Part shown: positions 47,209-57,296 of the stretch, in pieces
How the letters are laid out: each line of letters opens with the position of its first letter
How positions within the stretch are numbered: position 1 is the first letter of the stretch
Origin: CBDCGV01 sp965216955
GTDB lineage: Bacteria > Bacteroidota > Bacteroidia > Chitinophagales > JADIYW01
Assembly (NCBI GenBank): GCA_965216955.1
Contig: CBDCGV010000011.1
Coordinates: 327,764-391,763, forward strand
Reading direction: 5' to 3'
Length of the DNA: 64,000 nt
Translations under genes and position numbers: made by a program
The notes under the pieces: model-generated
What the model was told of the DNA's origin: nothing
The model's database searches: none
Seen by the model: only the letters and a program-made list of their open reading frames with translations

Positions 47209-47882
47209 AGATTATCGGTATATACTTTACTTCTCAATTCTGACAATGCAGCATGCATCCTTTTTTCAACGGCTTTAACACTAATTTCTAAACGTTCAGC
47301 AATTTCTTTGTAGGTTAAATTATCTACTCTGCTCATCAAAAAAACGGTCCGTCTTTTATCTGAAAGTCCGTTAAGAGCTGCATTGATTTTAGATTTTAAC
47401 TCATTTTCTTCTAATACGTTATGTGGTGTGTTATTATCATAAGTTTCTACTTCTACAACATTTAAATACTGTGCTGCAACTGTTTGCTTACGCCCCATAT
47501 CGATGATCAAATTACCTGCAACTCGATATAAATACGCTTTTGCTTTATCGACATTAACTTTTCCGCAGTTTTTCCATAGCCTCACAAATGTTTCTTGCAT
47601 AACATCTTCTGCGGTTGATAAGCTTCTGCTCTTGAAATAGGCAAAATCACGTATTGGTTTACCCAATTCATTAAATAGTCTCTTAAATATTTTTTCTTCG
47701 CAAATGCTATCAGCCATTCTACAAGCTTTTTCCCAGGGCATTAATTGAGCAGCCATCAAAATACATAGAATTAGGCAAAATGCAGCGTTAAAATGATAGA
47801 CAGTAAGCATCAATAGAAAAATCCATAATAGATCTAGTAGCTCTTTTAATTTGTTATCTGTATGAATTTGTGCCTTAAACAT
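47205..47882 (-). CDS. FecI-like ECF sigma factor with unusual hydrophobic N-terminal extension
   Basis: An extracytoplasmic-function sigma factor. Region 2 (LSTAEDVMQETFVRLWKN, then KAKAYLYRVAGNLIID) and region 4 (LNGLSDKRRTVFLMSRVDNLTYKEIAERLEISVKAVEKRMHAALSELR) are clear. The 225-residue frame starts at 47882 with a TAATG overlap to the upstream gene, but this adds 55 residues with a hydrophobic stretch (LWIFLLMLTVYHF...CLILCILM) not normal in these factors. A start at 47717 (MADSICEEKIF) would give a typical 170-residue protein. I keep the long frame because of the coupling, but the true start is open. Confidence 0.88.
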   Translation of the reverse strand: MFKAQIHTDNKLKELLDLLWIFLLMLTVYHFNAAFCLILCILMAAQLMPWEKACRMADSICEEKIFKRLFNELGKPIRDFAYFKSRSLSTAEDVMQETFVRLWKNCGKVNVDKAKAYLYRVAGNLIIDMGRKQTVAAQYLNVVEVETYDNNTPHNVLEENELKSKINAALNGLSDKRRTVFLMSRVDNLTYKEIAERLEISVKAVEKRMHAALSELRSKVYTDNL

Positions 47883-48958
47883 TACAACTCTACATTTATT
47901 CCAATACTAATTAATCCATTTTTAAAACTTCTGGCTGAATTTTGGGTTTCGGGAGTATTTGTATTTCTCCAAATCCAATTTAAATCAGTAACTAAAAATA
48001 ATTTTTTGTAGAGATTTTGTTTCCAGTCTACACTTAGACGAACATACTTATAGGTAAGTTTTTTATCGTTAACCAAAATATTCTGATATCTTCTATGCTC
48101 ATAGGATATTTGACTTCGCAATGTCGTTTTTCCCTTCAACCTATAATAAACTTTAAAAGCGGGAAGAAATCCAATATAATTGTATCGTTGATAATTACTA
48201 CTTGTTCTATAGCGAGATTTAAAAGAAGGCTCTATATACCAAGAAGTATTAAACGAATATCTATATGCTAATTTGTTTTCCAAACGATTCCACGAGGTTT
48301 GTTCTTTAGCTAATGATTCCAAGTTATTTTCAATTAATTTTCTATACTCATAGGAATTGTATCCTAGCAGTTGATGCTTTTTAGAAAATTTATACCTAAA
48401 GTCCGTATTGATTATCCATTCGTGATATTGACTTTGCTCATTATTTTCTGCATCATACCACCTATGCTCATAACTCCAGCTTGCCGGAATTTTTAACGAT
48501 TTAACTGGATAGCTGGTTATGCCATTTTCAATCATGAAATATGTATACGACCCAGGAATAGTGAAAGTGTCATCGTTGTTATCATCTGTAGCTCTGCCCC
48601 TACGTCGAAAAGAGCATTCATTATTCAACCACAACTTCTTATTAATTTTATACCTATGTCGCAATTGCGTTTTTGCACTATATTCATTTGCTTTTGAAGC
48701 ATTAAAAAACACAGTGCCATCAAAATCTGTTTTCCAAGCAAATCGATGATTGCCTATTTTGCTTAACAAACCAATTCCTGCCGTAAATTGCTCAAAAGGA
48801 CTATTAAATACTCCTGAGTTAACGCTAGAAGTCGGAGCATTGAATACATTCCATTCGTACCCTAATGATGTCCCAAAAACAGCTTCTATTTTATTGTTTT
48901 GGGCTAACATATGTCCTAGAAAAAGGAAACTAATTATCGTAGTTAGTATTTTTTTCAT
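47882..48958 (-). CDS. Predicted outer-membrane beta-barrel protein of the seven-gene run
   Basis: A 358-residue exported protein with a signal peptide ending at LGHMLAQ near residue 20. The body alternates amphipathic strands rich in Tyr, Trp, Arg and Lys (KTQLRHRYKINKKLWLNNECSF, TDFRYKFSKKHQLLGYNSYEY) and ends in a strand (GLISIGINVEL), consistent with a 14-18-strand outer-membrane barrel. No family is recognised. The start is 9 bases from the stop of the single-TM protein gene, and the TAA overlaps the next ATG. It may be the outer-membrane component of the ligase/transglutaminase module. Confidence 0.78.
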   Translation of the reverse strand: MKKILTTIISFLFLGHMLAQNNKIEAVFGTSLGYEWNVFNAPTSSVNSGVFNSPFEQFTAGIGLLSKIGNHRFAWKTDFDGTVFFNASKANEYSAKTQLRHRYKINKKLWLNNECSFRRRGRATDDNNDDTFTIPGSYTYFMIENGITSYPVKSLKIPASWSYEHRWYDAENNEQSQYHEWIINTDFRYKFSKKHQLLGYNSYEYRKLIENNLESLAKEQTSWNRLENKLAYRYSFNTSWYIEPSFKSRYRTSSNYQRYNYIGFLPAFKVYYRLKGKTTLRSQISYEHRRYQNILVNDKKLTYKYVRLSVDWKQNLYKKLFLVTDLNWIWRNTNTPETQNSARSFKNGLISIGINVEL

Positions 48959-48966
48959 TTTGTTTA

Positions 48967-49182
48967 TTATTTGATTGATGTTATTTGCATACTCTCTTCC
49001 GCCAATAACGGCGTTTTATATATTGTTGCTTCTTTATAATTGGCAAAACTCTCATTTGTTGGTTTTACCTGATAAACTTGAACAATTTCATGTTGGCTAC
49101 TATAGAAATAATCGATTAGTGGAACGATAACAACCAGTGCAAGTAACAACACCAAGTACGGTGTAATTTTTTGTTGATTCAT
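48967..49182 (-). CDS. 71-residue single-TM protein of the seven-gene run
   Basis: A short N-terminal cytoplasmic part (NQQKITPY), one TM helix (about 9-26, LVLLLALVVIVPLIDYFY) and a 45-residue tail that should face the periplasm. The tail is hydrophilic with several Glu and Lys and no Cys. I do not recognise a family. Three bases separate it from the ATP-grasp gene upstream and eight from the barrel gene downstream, so it is part of the operon. It could be a small partner or the modified substrate of the ligase; both are guesses. Confidence 0.72.
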   Translation of the reverse strand: MNQQKITPYLVLLLALVVIVPLIDYFYSSQHEIVQVYQVKPTNESFANYKEATIYKTPLLAEESMQITSIK

Positions 49183-49185
49183 AAT

Positions 49186-50076
49186 TTAAAATTTTATAAG
49201 GTTCAGTGATTCAATTTTGTCTTTAAGGCCAGCTTTATTTACAATTTGAATAGCTAAGCCTGGACGTACGTTTATTTCTAATACGTACGGTCCCGCATAT
49301 TGATCTAAAACAATATCAATTCCCAAATAATTAAGAGGAAAAGCCTTTGATGTATCTAGTGCAATTGATTTAATTTGCTCCCAATATGGAATGGTCAATC
49401 CTGAAATTTGGTGTTTAGAATCAGGGTGGTTGGTTCGATATTGCCGACCGTCGAAAACTTCTTTCAATTCTCCTGATTCTACATCTATTCCGACACCAAT
49501 TCCGCCCATGTGCAAATTAGCTTTCCCATCAGACTCTTTTGTCGGCATACGCAACATGGCCATAAGCAATTGATCTCGCAATAAAATAATACGAATGTCC
49601 GGCACACCGGAAGCGTAGATTTTTGTGAAGAATTTATGGGACACAATTAATTTTTCCACTAAAACAGCATCCGTATCATTTAATGAAAAAATTCCCATTA
49701 AAATGTTTGCCATATGTGTAATAATCATTTCCTCCGTTATAGACTGTCCATTTTTGCACCAAACATTATTTTGTTTTTTAATGACCCAAATACCTCCTCC
49801 TCCACTTCCGCAGGCTGGCTTAATTGCCATTTGATCATATTTCTTCACTTTTTCCCAAAGTGGTATCAATTCTGCCAATTGATGTGCACACCCATATAAA
49901 TCCGCATTAGGTATATCATACTGATCTAGTATTTCCTTTGTTTTGATTTTATCATCTGCAAGATGATAATCTTGAATATCATTTTGCGTATAAATAATGG
50001 CCTTGTTTCTTGCATTGATGCCTAATATATTCTGATCAATGGTTTGAAAACTCTTTCTAAAAAAATGTGATAACAT
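49186..50076 (-). CDS. RimK-related ATP-grasp ligase (TIGR02291, alpha-L-glutamate ligase-like)
   Basis: An ATP-grasp enzyme predicted to ligate an amino acid (glutamate in RimK) to a protein or peptide. I start at the ATG at 50076 (MLSHFFRKS), 10 bases after the preceding stop, since family members begin near NILGINARNKAII; the frame extends to 50133. About 296 residues. The motifs fit TIGR02291: DDKIKTKEILDQYDIP, KPACGSGGGGIWVI (the ATP-binding loop), FTKIYASGVPDIRIILL, LHMGGIGVGIDVESGEL and the metal-binding LEINVRPGLAIQ. This family is known beside membrane transglutaminases like the gene upstream. The acceptor is unknown. Confidence 0.92.
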   Translation of the reverse strand: MLSHFFRKSFQTIDQNILGINARNKAIIYTQNDIQDYHLADDKIKTKEILDQYDIPNADLYGCAHQLAELIPLWEKVKKYDQMAIKPACGSGGGGIWVIKKQNNVWCKNGQSITEEMIITHMANILMGIFSLNDTDAVLVEKLIVSHKFFTKIYASGVPDIRIILLRDQLLMAMLRMPTKESDGKANLHMGGIGVGIDVESGELKEVFDGRQYRTNHPDSKHQISGLTIPYWEQIKSIALDTSKAFPLNYLGIDIVLDQYAGPYVLEINVRPGLAIQIVNKAGLKDKIESLNLIKF

Positions 50077-50086
50077 ACTTTTATTT

Positions 50087-51678
50087 TTAAGCTTTAAAAG
50101 ATTGATATACCGGGGCAAATCGATTGTACTCAAGAAATCTTATTCCTATCCATTTGCCAATATTCATTAATAGAACAATTACTATAGCATAGATTTCAGG
50201 GAATGTGATGAGGATTGATTCTAGCAATTTTGATTGAATGGTTAGAAAACAAAGTCCTGCGACAATTAATGTTTGTCCCATTAAATTTAAAGCCGGTTTA
50301 AGTCCCTCTTCTGCAACTTTCTTTGAGAATTTTTCCGCCGCCAATGCGATAATGATTACAGGAAAGAGCGAGATAGAAAGCAGGCTTAGAACGTTTAACG
50401 AAACCGCTATTTGAAAAATCAACAGATAAGTTAAAATCACAATAACCAGCAATATCGTTACCTTGGGCGCATAAAGTAAACCCCATCTATTCAATGGATA
50501 GTGTAAAAGACTAAGCAGTCCAATTATTAAAATAGTGCTTACGCTACCAAATATCAAACCTGTATGTGTATATGATAAGGCCAGTAAAGCTGGCAAAAAG
50601 ACCCCCAAAGGTTTTAATTCCAATTATGTTTTTTAGTAATACAATAATTAATGCCGCAATAGGAATTAATAACAAGGATTGCAATAAAGGCTTTGAGATC
50701 AATCCGGATTCGACAATATTCCACAATGAAAAAGCCTTTAATATGGGTGATGCATATTGATTATGAGGATTATGCAGAGCAGCGATGTAAGAACTGGAAA
50801 TATCAAACACATAATCAAAATTGATATCCGTTGTATGTTTAATTAAATATAAATCGCTCGTATAAAGCTGCATATAATGTGCGGGCAATGACGCAAAATG
50901 ATCGTTTAACACATCAAATGGAATCCACTGGTTTTCAATAAAAACTTCTGTCCATGCATGAGATGTTTTCTTATTTCCATCTTCCAAGATAACTCCACCA
51001 ACCATTCTGGCTGGAATCCCCTTATTCCTACACAAGGCAACAAAAAGCCGACTCTTCCCATTACATGAAGCAGCCTGTTGCTTTAAAGTAGTCTTAGCGT
51101 CTAATTGTTTACTGGTTTTAATTGAAGGTATTTGAATAACATAATTATAAAATGAAATAATTTGCCTCGGTTAAACTCAAATTACTGACTTCTAAATCTT
51201 CTACTACACGATAAATGGCCAAATCTTCCGACTGAATCATATCGGTAGGTTCTAAATATCCCTGAACATAAATTGGGTATGCTTGAGGTTGAGTAAGGTC
51301 CTTATTTAAATTGTATTGAACTGTTCTTCCTCTATATTTAAAGGCATATTCCAATTTTTGACGTGTATAATTCGTCGTTTGACTTGTCCAATTTACTCGT
51401 CTTCCGACTGAATCATCAACAATTCTTAACAAATGATTTGGTGCATAATTATTTTCATTATATATCTCTTGATGGTTATTAGTACTTGGCACAAAGCTTC
51501 TTACCACTACATTGTCTTTCAATGTTTTATAAGAGTAGATCATTCTTACATCAAAAACTTTTTGAGGAAGTAGATGAGAAAACTGAATATTTACTAAAAG
51601 AATTTTAATGCTGAAGACAATACAAGCCATTGTCAACAAAAAGATCGATGTGTACTTAAAAGAATCTGATGTTCGCAT
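50087..51678 (-). CDS. Transglutaminase-like protein fused to polytopic membrane domain (UUP1/7TM-transglut), two frameshifts
   Basis: Three open pieces join into one 529-residue protein after two single-base corrections: one A from AAA at 51155-51157 and one C from CCCCC at 50602-50606. The N-terminal region (one TM, then about 140 periplasmic residues) matches the domain that precedes the 7TM-transglutaminase family. A transglutaminase-like core follows with Cys (codon 51063-51065, in SCNGKSR), His (50958-50960, in SHAWTE) and Asp (50913-50915, in PFDVLN). At least six TM helices form the C-terminus. The family is often called inactive, yet these three residues look like a triad. Known relatives sit beside the same ATP-grasp family. 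Confidence 0.88.
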
Positions 51679-51883
51679 AATAATTTTCTCATAAGACGAA
51701 TATGTTTTTAAGTACCCTACCTTTTGAGAAAAAAATTAAGACGAGAAAGAAAAGTATATGTTCTAGTAAGTTTGAGAACCCTGATAAAAGTAAAACTTTA
51801 TTCTAGAGGTCTAGTTTTTTAATTCTATTGTTGATAGTTAAAAAATTATTGTTTGGAATGACCTAGTTGAACAAAAAAACATT

Positions 51884-54800
51884 TTACATGTTCCTTCTAT
51901 ATTGCCCACCTACTCTAAAAAGGGCATTAGTGATTTGACCTAACGAACAATATTTGGTCGTTTCAAGCAGTTGGGCAAAAATATTTCTATTATCAATAAC
52001 TGTTTTTGTAAGTGCCCCTAGCTCTTTTTTTGATCGTTCTTCATTTCGTTGATGAAGATTTTTAATAGTTGCTATCTGAAGTTCTTTTTCTTCTTGGGTT
52101 GCGCGTATAACTTCATTTGGAATAATTGTCGGCGAACCCTTAGACGATAAAAAGGTATTTACGCCAACTATTTCATATTCACCAGTATGCTTCAATGCCT
52201 CATAATGCATAGATTCCTCTTGAATTTTACTTCGTTGATACATTCGTTCCATAGCCCCTAAAACCCCTCCTCTTTCTGTCAATCTATCAAACTCCGTATA
52301 AACGGCCTCTTCCACCAAATCGGTAAGTTCTTCAATAATAAAAGCACCTTGCAATGGGTTTTCATTTTTTGCCAAACCCAGTTCTTTATTAATAATCAAT
52401 TGAATGGCCATTGCCCTTCTAACCGAATCTTCTGTCGGAGTCGTTATAGCTTCATCAAATGCATTTGTATGCAGGGAATTACAATTGTCATATATAGCAT
52501 ATAACGCTTGTAAGGTTGTTCTAATATCATTAAAGTTTATTTCTTGAGCGTGCAAGGACCTTCCAGAAGTTTGCACATGATATTTTAATTTTTGGGATCG
52601 CTCATTGGCACCATATTTATGCTTCAGGGCTTTTGCCCAAATTCTACGTGCCACACGACCTATCACTGCATATTCGGGGTCAATTCCATTTGAGAAGAAA
52701 AAAGAGAGGTTCGGTGCAAAATCATCTATATGCATGCCTCTCGACAAATAATATTCTATATAAGTAAATCCATTAGCTAATGTAAATGCAAGTTGACTGA
52801 TTGGGTTCGCGCCAGCCTCCGCAATATGATAAACCTGAAATAGAAACCGAATAAAAATTTCGCACTTTGTTTTCTACAAAGTATTCCTGCATATCTCCCA
52901 TGAGTTTTAGAGAGAAGTCCGTTGAAAATATACACGTATTTTGAGCTTGGTCTTCTTTTAAAATATCCGCTTGAACAGTTCCTCTAACGTTTGACAGCGT
53001 ATCTGCTTTTATTTTTTCATAAACTTCTCTAGGCAATACCTCATCGCCGGTCACTCCAAGAAGTAAAAGTCCCAAACCACTACTTCCATTTGGAAGCTCA
53101 GCATTGTACATAGGCCTATGCGCTTTCTTATCCTCATACAAGGTTTTCATTTTGTTTTTGACCTCCTCTTCCAATCCATTCTGATAAATGTATTGTTCAC
53201 ATTGCTGATCAACTGCTGCATTCATATAAAAACTTGCAATGATTGCTGCCGGACCATTAATGGTCATACTAACAGAAGTTGATTTATCTGCTAAATCAAA
53301 CCCCGAGTACAATTTCTTTGCATCATCTAGACAACATATAGAAACTCCCGAATTGCCAATTTTTCCAAATATATCTGGCCTATAATCAGGGTTATTCCCA
53401 TATAAAGTCACTGAATCAAATGCTGTTGAAAGTCGTTTCGCGGGCATTCCTTCAGAAAGGTAATGAAACCTTTTATTGGTTCTTTCAGGCCCTCCCTCTC
53501 CAGCAAACATACGTGTTGGGTCTTCTCCTTTTCTTTTAAATGGAAAAACTCCAGCAGCATATGGAAAAGTCCCAGGTACATTTTCTTGTAGGCTCCATTT
53601 TAAAATATCTCCCCAACTTTTATATGATGGCAATACCACTCTTGGTATTTTATTATTAGAAAGACTAACAGTATGTGTTTCTACTTCTATAGGCTTGTTC
53701 CTTATATGGTAAATGTATTTTTCAGATTTATATCGTTGAACTTTTTCTTCCCAATTTTTTAGAAGTTCTAAATTCTCTTTATCTAGTTTTGATTGAAGTG
53801 CTTCTATTTGAATTTCTATTTCACTCCCTTGCTTTATAAACTCTTTTGCAACTGTCAAGCTTTGAAGCTGAAAGGCTAGTTCACTTTGCTCTTTAACCCA
53901 TTGATCATATTGTTTGTTATTTTCAACAATTTCTGACAGATACCTTACCCTACTTGGAGGAATAATATATTGTTCTTTTTGAGGCACTTTGTCAAAATTC
54001 AACTTAGAGTTAAAAGCTACACCCATTTTTTCTTTTATCACCTTTAAGAGCCCTAGATATAGATTATTTGTTCCTATATCATTAAACTGTGAGGCGGTGG
54101 TTCCATAAATAGGCAAGTCCTCATTTTTTGCCTCCCAAAGTTGCTGATTTCTTTTAAATTGTTTTTGCACATCTCGCAGTGCATCTTGAGCACCTTTCTT
54201 ATCAAACTTGTTAATAGCCACTATATCCGCAAAATCGAGCATATCAATTTTTTCCAATTGAGAAGCTGCGCCATATTCTGGAGTCATTACATATAGGTAA
54301 ACATCTGAATGATCTATGATCTCTGTACCAGATTGTCCAATACCTGAAGTTTCAAGAATAATTAAATCAAAAGCTGCAGCCTTTAAAATATTAACCACCT
54401 GACCAAGGTTTTTTGATATAGAAACATTAGCAGCTCTTGTGGCCATAGACCGCATATATGTTCTTTCACTTCCAAGTGAATTCATACGAATTCTATCTCC
54501 CAATAAGGCTCCTCCCGATTTTCTTCTTGAAGGATCTATAGAAACAATAGCTACTGTTTTTTGATCGTCTTCTTCAAAATCATTGGTAAATCTCCTAACT
54601 AACTCATCGACCATTGACGATTTACCTGCACCACCTGTCCCTGTAATACCAATTACAGGTGTTTTTGATTTCACTGCAAGGTCATTAATTGCCTTAAACT
54701 TTTCTATCTCCTCATTACTTTCATTTTCTGCTAACGTTATTAATTTTCCAATCAAGCGATGGTTCTTTTGATGCAACTTTGAAAGTTCATTAATTGCTTC

Positions 54801-55256
54801 TTTTTCTAGGGTTGAAAAATCTGCTTTTTCCAACAAATCATTAATCATTCCTTGCAACCCCATTTCCCTTCCATCATCTGGATGGTAAATTCTACTTATA
54901 CCATATGCATGTAAGTCCTCTATCTCCGAAGGTAAAATGGTTCCTCCTCCTCCTCCAAAAATTTTAATATGCCCACAGTTGTTTTCTTTTAATAAATCAT
55001 ATGCATACTTAAAAAACTCATTGTGTCCCCCTTGATACGAGGTAATGGCAATAGCTTGTGCATCTTCTTGTATAGCACAATCAACAATTTCTTTGACAGA
55101 GCGATCATGCCCAAGATGTATCACCTCAGCCCCAGAAGCTTGTATGATTCTGCGCATTATATTAATAGCAGCATCGTGTCCATCAAAAAGAGATGCTGCA
55201 GTAACAATTCTTATTTTGTTTTTAATCTTATATGGTGTCGGTTGAGCTGTTGTCAT
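51884..55256 (-). CDS. icmF: Fused isobutyryl-CoA mutase IcmF (adenosylcobalamin enzyme plus G-protein chaperone), frameshifted
   Basis: A B12 enzyme that interconverts isobutyryl-CoA and n-butyryl-CoA. Order: B12-binding domain (about 15-140, DGHDAA with ligand His27, SYQGGH), MeaB-like GTPase (about 195-430, P-loop GTGGAGKSS at 206-214, NKFD at 349-352), linker, then the CoA-mutase barrel (about 555 on). VFPFKRKGEDPTRMFAGEG fits the mutase of IcmF, where Phe replaces a Tyr of methylmalonyl-CoA mutase. The frame breaks near the end: removing one A from AAA at 52831-52833 restores …SGYHIAEAGANPISQLAFTLANGF… and gives 1123 residues, the family size. Confidence 0.92.
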
Positions 55257-55421
55257 TTCTAAAATTGGTTAGTTAATACAGAAAGAATAACCATTCATGT
55301 TGTAATTTATTTAAAATACTTTTGATGTGCCTATAATTAAGCGCTTTTTTACATAACACACCTTTTATTTACTCTTTAAAAGGTGATATTGGTTAATAAA
55401 ATACTAATTGAACAATTTATG

Positions 55422-55452
55422 TTGATTAGGTTTTATTAAAAACTTAGCTTTG
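55422..55452 (+). promoter_or_regulatory. Candidate promoter for split transketolase genes
   Basis: TTG at 55422-55424, a 20-base spacer and TAGCTTTG at 55445-55452, which together match the Bacteroidota sigma-A consensus fully. The ATG follows 19 bases after the -7 box. Confidence 0.6.
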
Positions 55453-55471
55453 TTGTGCTAATCTGTTTTAA

Positions 55472-56320
55472 ATGCCAGAATCGAATATTCAAGAACTCAA
55501 AAATGTAGCCTCTCAAGTAAGAAGAGATATTTTAAGAATGACGCACGCTGTCAATAGTGGTCATCCAGGCGGCTCTTTAGGTTGTGCTGATTTTATAACG
55601 GCGCTTTATTATGAAATCATGGATTTATCGACTGATTTTAAAATGGATGGCAAAGGGGAAGACTTATTTTTTCTATCCAATGGTCATATCTCTCCCGTTT
55701 GGTATAGTGTCTTAGCAAGAAGAGGATTTTTTCCTGTTAAAGAATTAAGCACTTTTAGAAAGTTAAACAGTCGCCTTCAAGGGCATCCCGCGACAGAAGA
55801 GAAGCTGCCTGGAATTAGAGTGGCAAGTGGTTCTCTAGGACAAGGCTTATCTATTGCATGTGGCGCTGCTCTTACCAAAAAACTCAACAAGGATGACAAG
55901 TTGATTTTTGCCTTGACAGGAGATGGAGAATTGCAAGAAGGTCAAAATTGGGAAGCCATTATGTTTGCCGCCCATAATAATATAGATAACTTAATTGCTG
56001 TTGTTGACTGGAATAATCGACAAATTGACGGAGACGTTAATGATGTTTTAGACTTAGGAAACTTATCTAATAAGTTTTCTTCTTTTGGTTGGGAAGTGAT
56101 GACCATGAATGGTAACGACATGGAAGAAGTTTTGGAAAAATTAAGAGACGCTAAAACAAAAACAGGTCAAGGCAAACCCATCGTTATTTTAATGAAAACA
56201 GAAATGGGTCAAGGTGTTGACTTTATGATGGGAACTCATGCTTGGCATGGAAAAGCACCCAACGATGATCAATTAGCGAATGCTTTATCACAATTAGAAG
56301 AAACTTTAGGAGACTATTAA
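55472..56320 (+). CDS. Transketolase, N-terminal subunit
   Basis: The thiamine-diphosphate-binding half of a split transketolase (282 residues), acting in the non-oxidative pentose-phosphate pathway. Motifs: NSGHPGGSLGCADF with a catalytic-region His, HISPVWYSVLA, QGHPATEEKLPGI, GSLGQGLS, and the ThDP-Mg motif GDGELQEGQNWE...NWNNRQIDGD-like at VVDWNNRQIDG. The C-terminal subunit follows after ten bases. Split transketolases are common in this phylum. ThDP comes from ThiL-type activity (gene at 21.6 kb). Confidence 0.95.
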   Translation: MPESNIQELKNVASQVRRDILRMTHAVNSGHPGGSLGCADFITALYYEIMDLSTDFKMDGKGEDLFFLSNGHISPVWYSVLARRGFFPVKELSTFRKLNSRLQGHPATEEKLPGIRVASGSLGQGLSIACGAALTKKLNKDDKLIFALTGDGELQEGQNWEAIMFAAHNNIDNLIAVVDWNNRQIDGDVNDVLDLGNLSNKFSSFGWEVMTMNGNDMEEVLEKLRDAKTKTGQGKPIVILMKTEMGQGVDFMMGTHAWHGKAPNDDQLANALSQLEETLGDY

Positions 56321-56330
56321 ATCATATATA

Positions 56331-57290
56331 TTGAGTTTATCACAAATTACATATACAGAGAAGAAAGATACACGTTCTGGATTTGGAGAGGGCGTTTATG
56401 AAGCAGGCGTTGAAAATGAAAACGTTGTTACGCTTTGTGCTGATTTAATTGGCTCTTTAAAATTAAATAAGTTTATAGATGCATTCCCAGATCGTTTTTT
56501 CCAGGTTGGTATTGCAGAAGCCAATATGATTGGTGTTGCGGCAGGCCTAACAATTGGAGGAAAAATTCCAATAGCCACTACTTTTGCAAATTTTGGCACT
56601 GGTAGAGTATATGACCAGATTAGGCAATCTGTGGCTTATTCGGGAAAAAATGTAAAGATTTGCTGTTCGCATGCTGGTTTAACTTTGGGCGAAGATGGAG
56701 CGACGCATCAAATATTAGAAGATATCGGTTTAATGAAAATGATGCCCCACATGACCGTAGTAGTACCTTGCGATTTTAATCAAACTAAATTAGCAACGAA
56801 AGCAGTTATTGAAAAAGACGGTCCTTGCTATTTGCGTTTTGGACGCCCTAAATGGCCAATATTTACAGATGCTAATGATAATTTTGAAATTGGAAAGGCA
56901 CAGTATTTATCAAAAGGCAACGATGTAACCATCATTGCTTGTGGTCATATGGTATGGCAAGCCGTTGAAGCCGGGAAAGCATTGGAAGCACAGGGCACTT
57001 CTGTAGAATTGATTAACATGCACACCATCAAGCCCATTGATGAAGCTGCAATAATTGAATCTGTAAATAAAACAGGTTGTGTGGTTACTTGTGAAGAACA
57101 TAATATTTGGGGTGGCTTGGGGGAAAGTGTTGCCAGAGTATTATCGCAACATTTATTAGCTCCTCAAGAATATGTCGCTGTGAATGATAGTTTTGGTGAA
57201 AGTGGAACCCCAGATCAACTATTGGAAAAATATGGCTTATCACCTAAACATATTGTTGAAGCTGCTCAAAAAGTAATAAGTAGAAAATAA
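56331..57290 (+). CDS. Transketolase, C-terminal subunit
   Basis: The pyrimidine-binding and C-terminal half of the split transketolase (319 residues). RSGFGEGVYEAG, the Glu-containing FFQVGIAEANMIGVAAGLTIGGKIPIATTF and CSHAGLTLGEDGATHQILEDIGLMK are characteristic, followed by the C-terminal Rossmann-like domain. The start is TTG at 56331, which is not unusual here (other TTG and GTG starts occur in this window). It ends six bases from the convergent T9SS gene. Confidence 0.94.
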   Translation: MSLSQITYTEKKDTRSGFGEGVYEAGVENENVVTLCADLIGSLKLNKFIDAFPDRFFQVGIAEANMIGVAAGLTIGGKIPIATTFANFGTGRVYDQIRQSVAYSGKNVKICCSHAGLTLGEDGATHQILEDIGLMKMMPHMTVVVPCDFNQTKLATKAVIEKDGPCYLRFGRPKWPIFTDANDNFEIGKAQYLSKGNDVTIIACGHMVWQAVEAGKALEAQGTSVELINMHTIKPIDEAAIIESVNKTGCVVTCEEHNIWGGLGESVARVLSQHLLAPQEYVAVNDSFGESGTPDQLLEKYGLSPKHIVEAAQKVISRK

Positions 57291-57296
57291 GATCAA

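Noticed and set aside
47205..51678. Possible mobile island around the seven-gene run
   Set aside because: No integrase, transposase, tRNA or flanking repeats were seen and base use resembles the neighbours.
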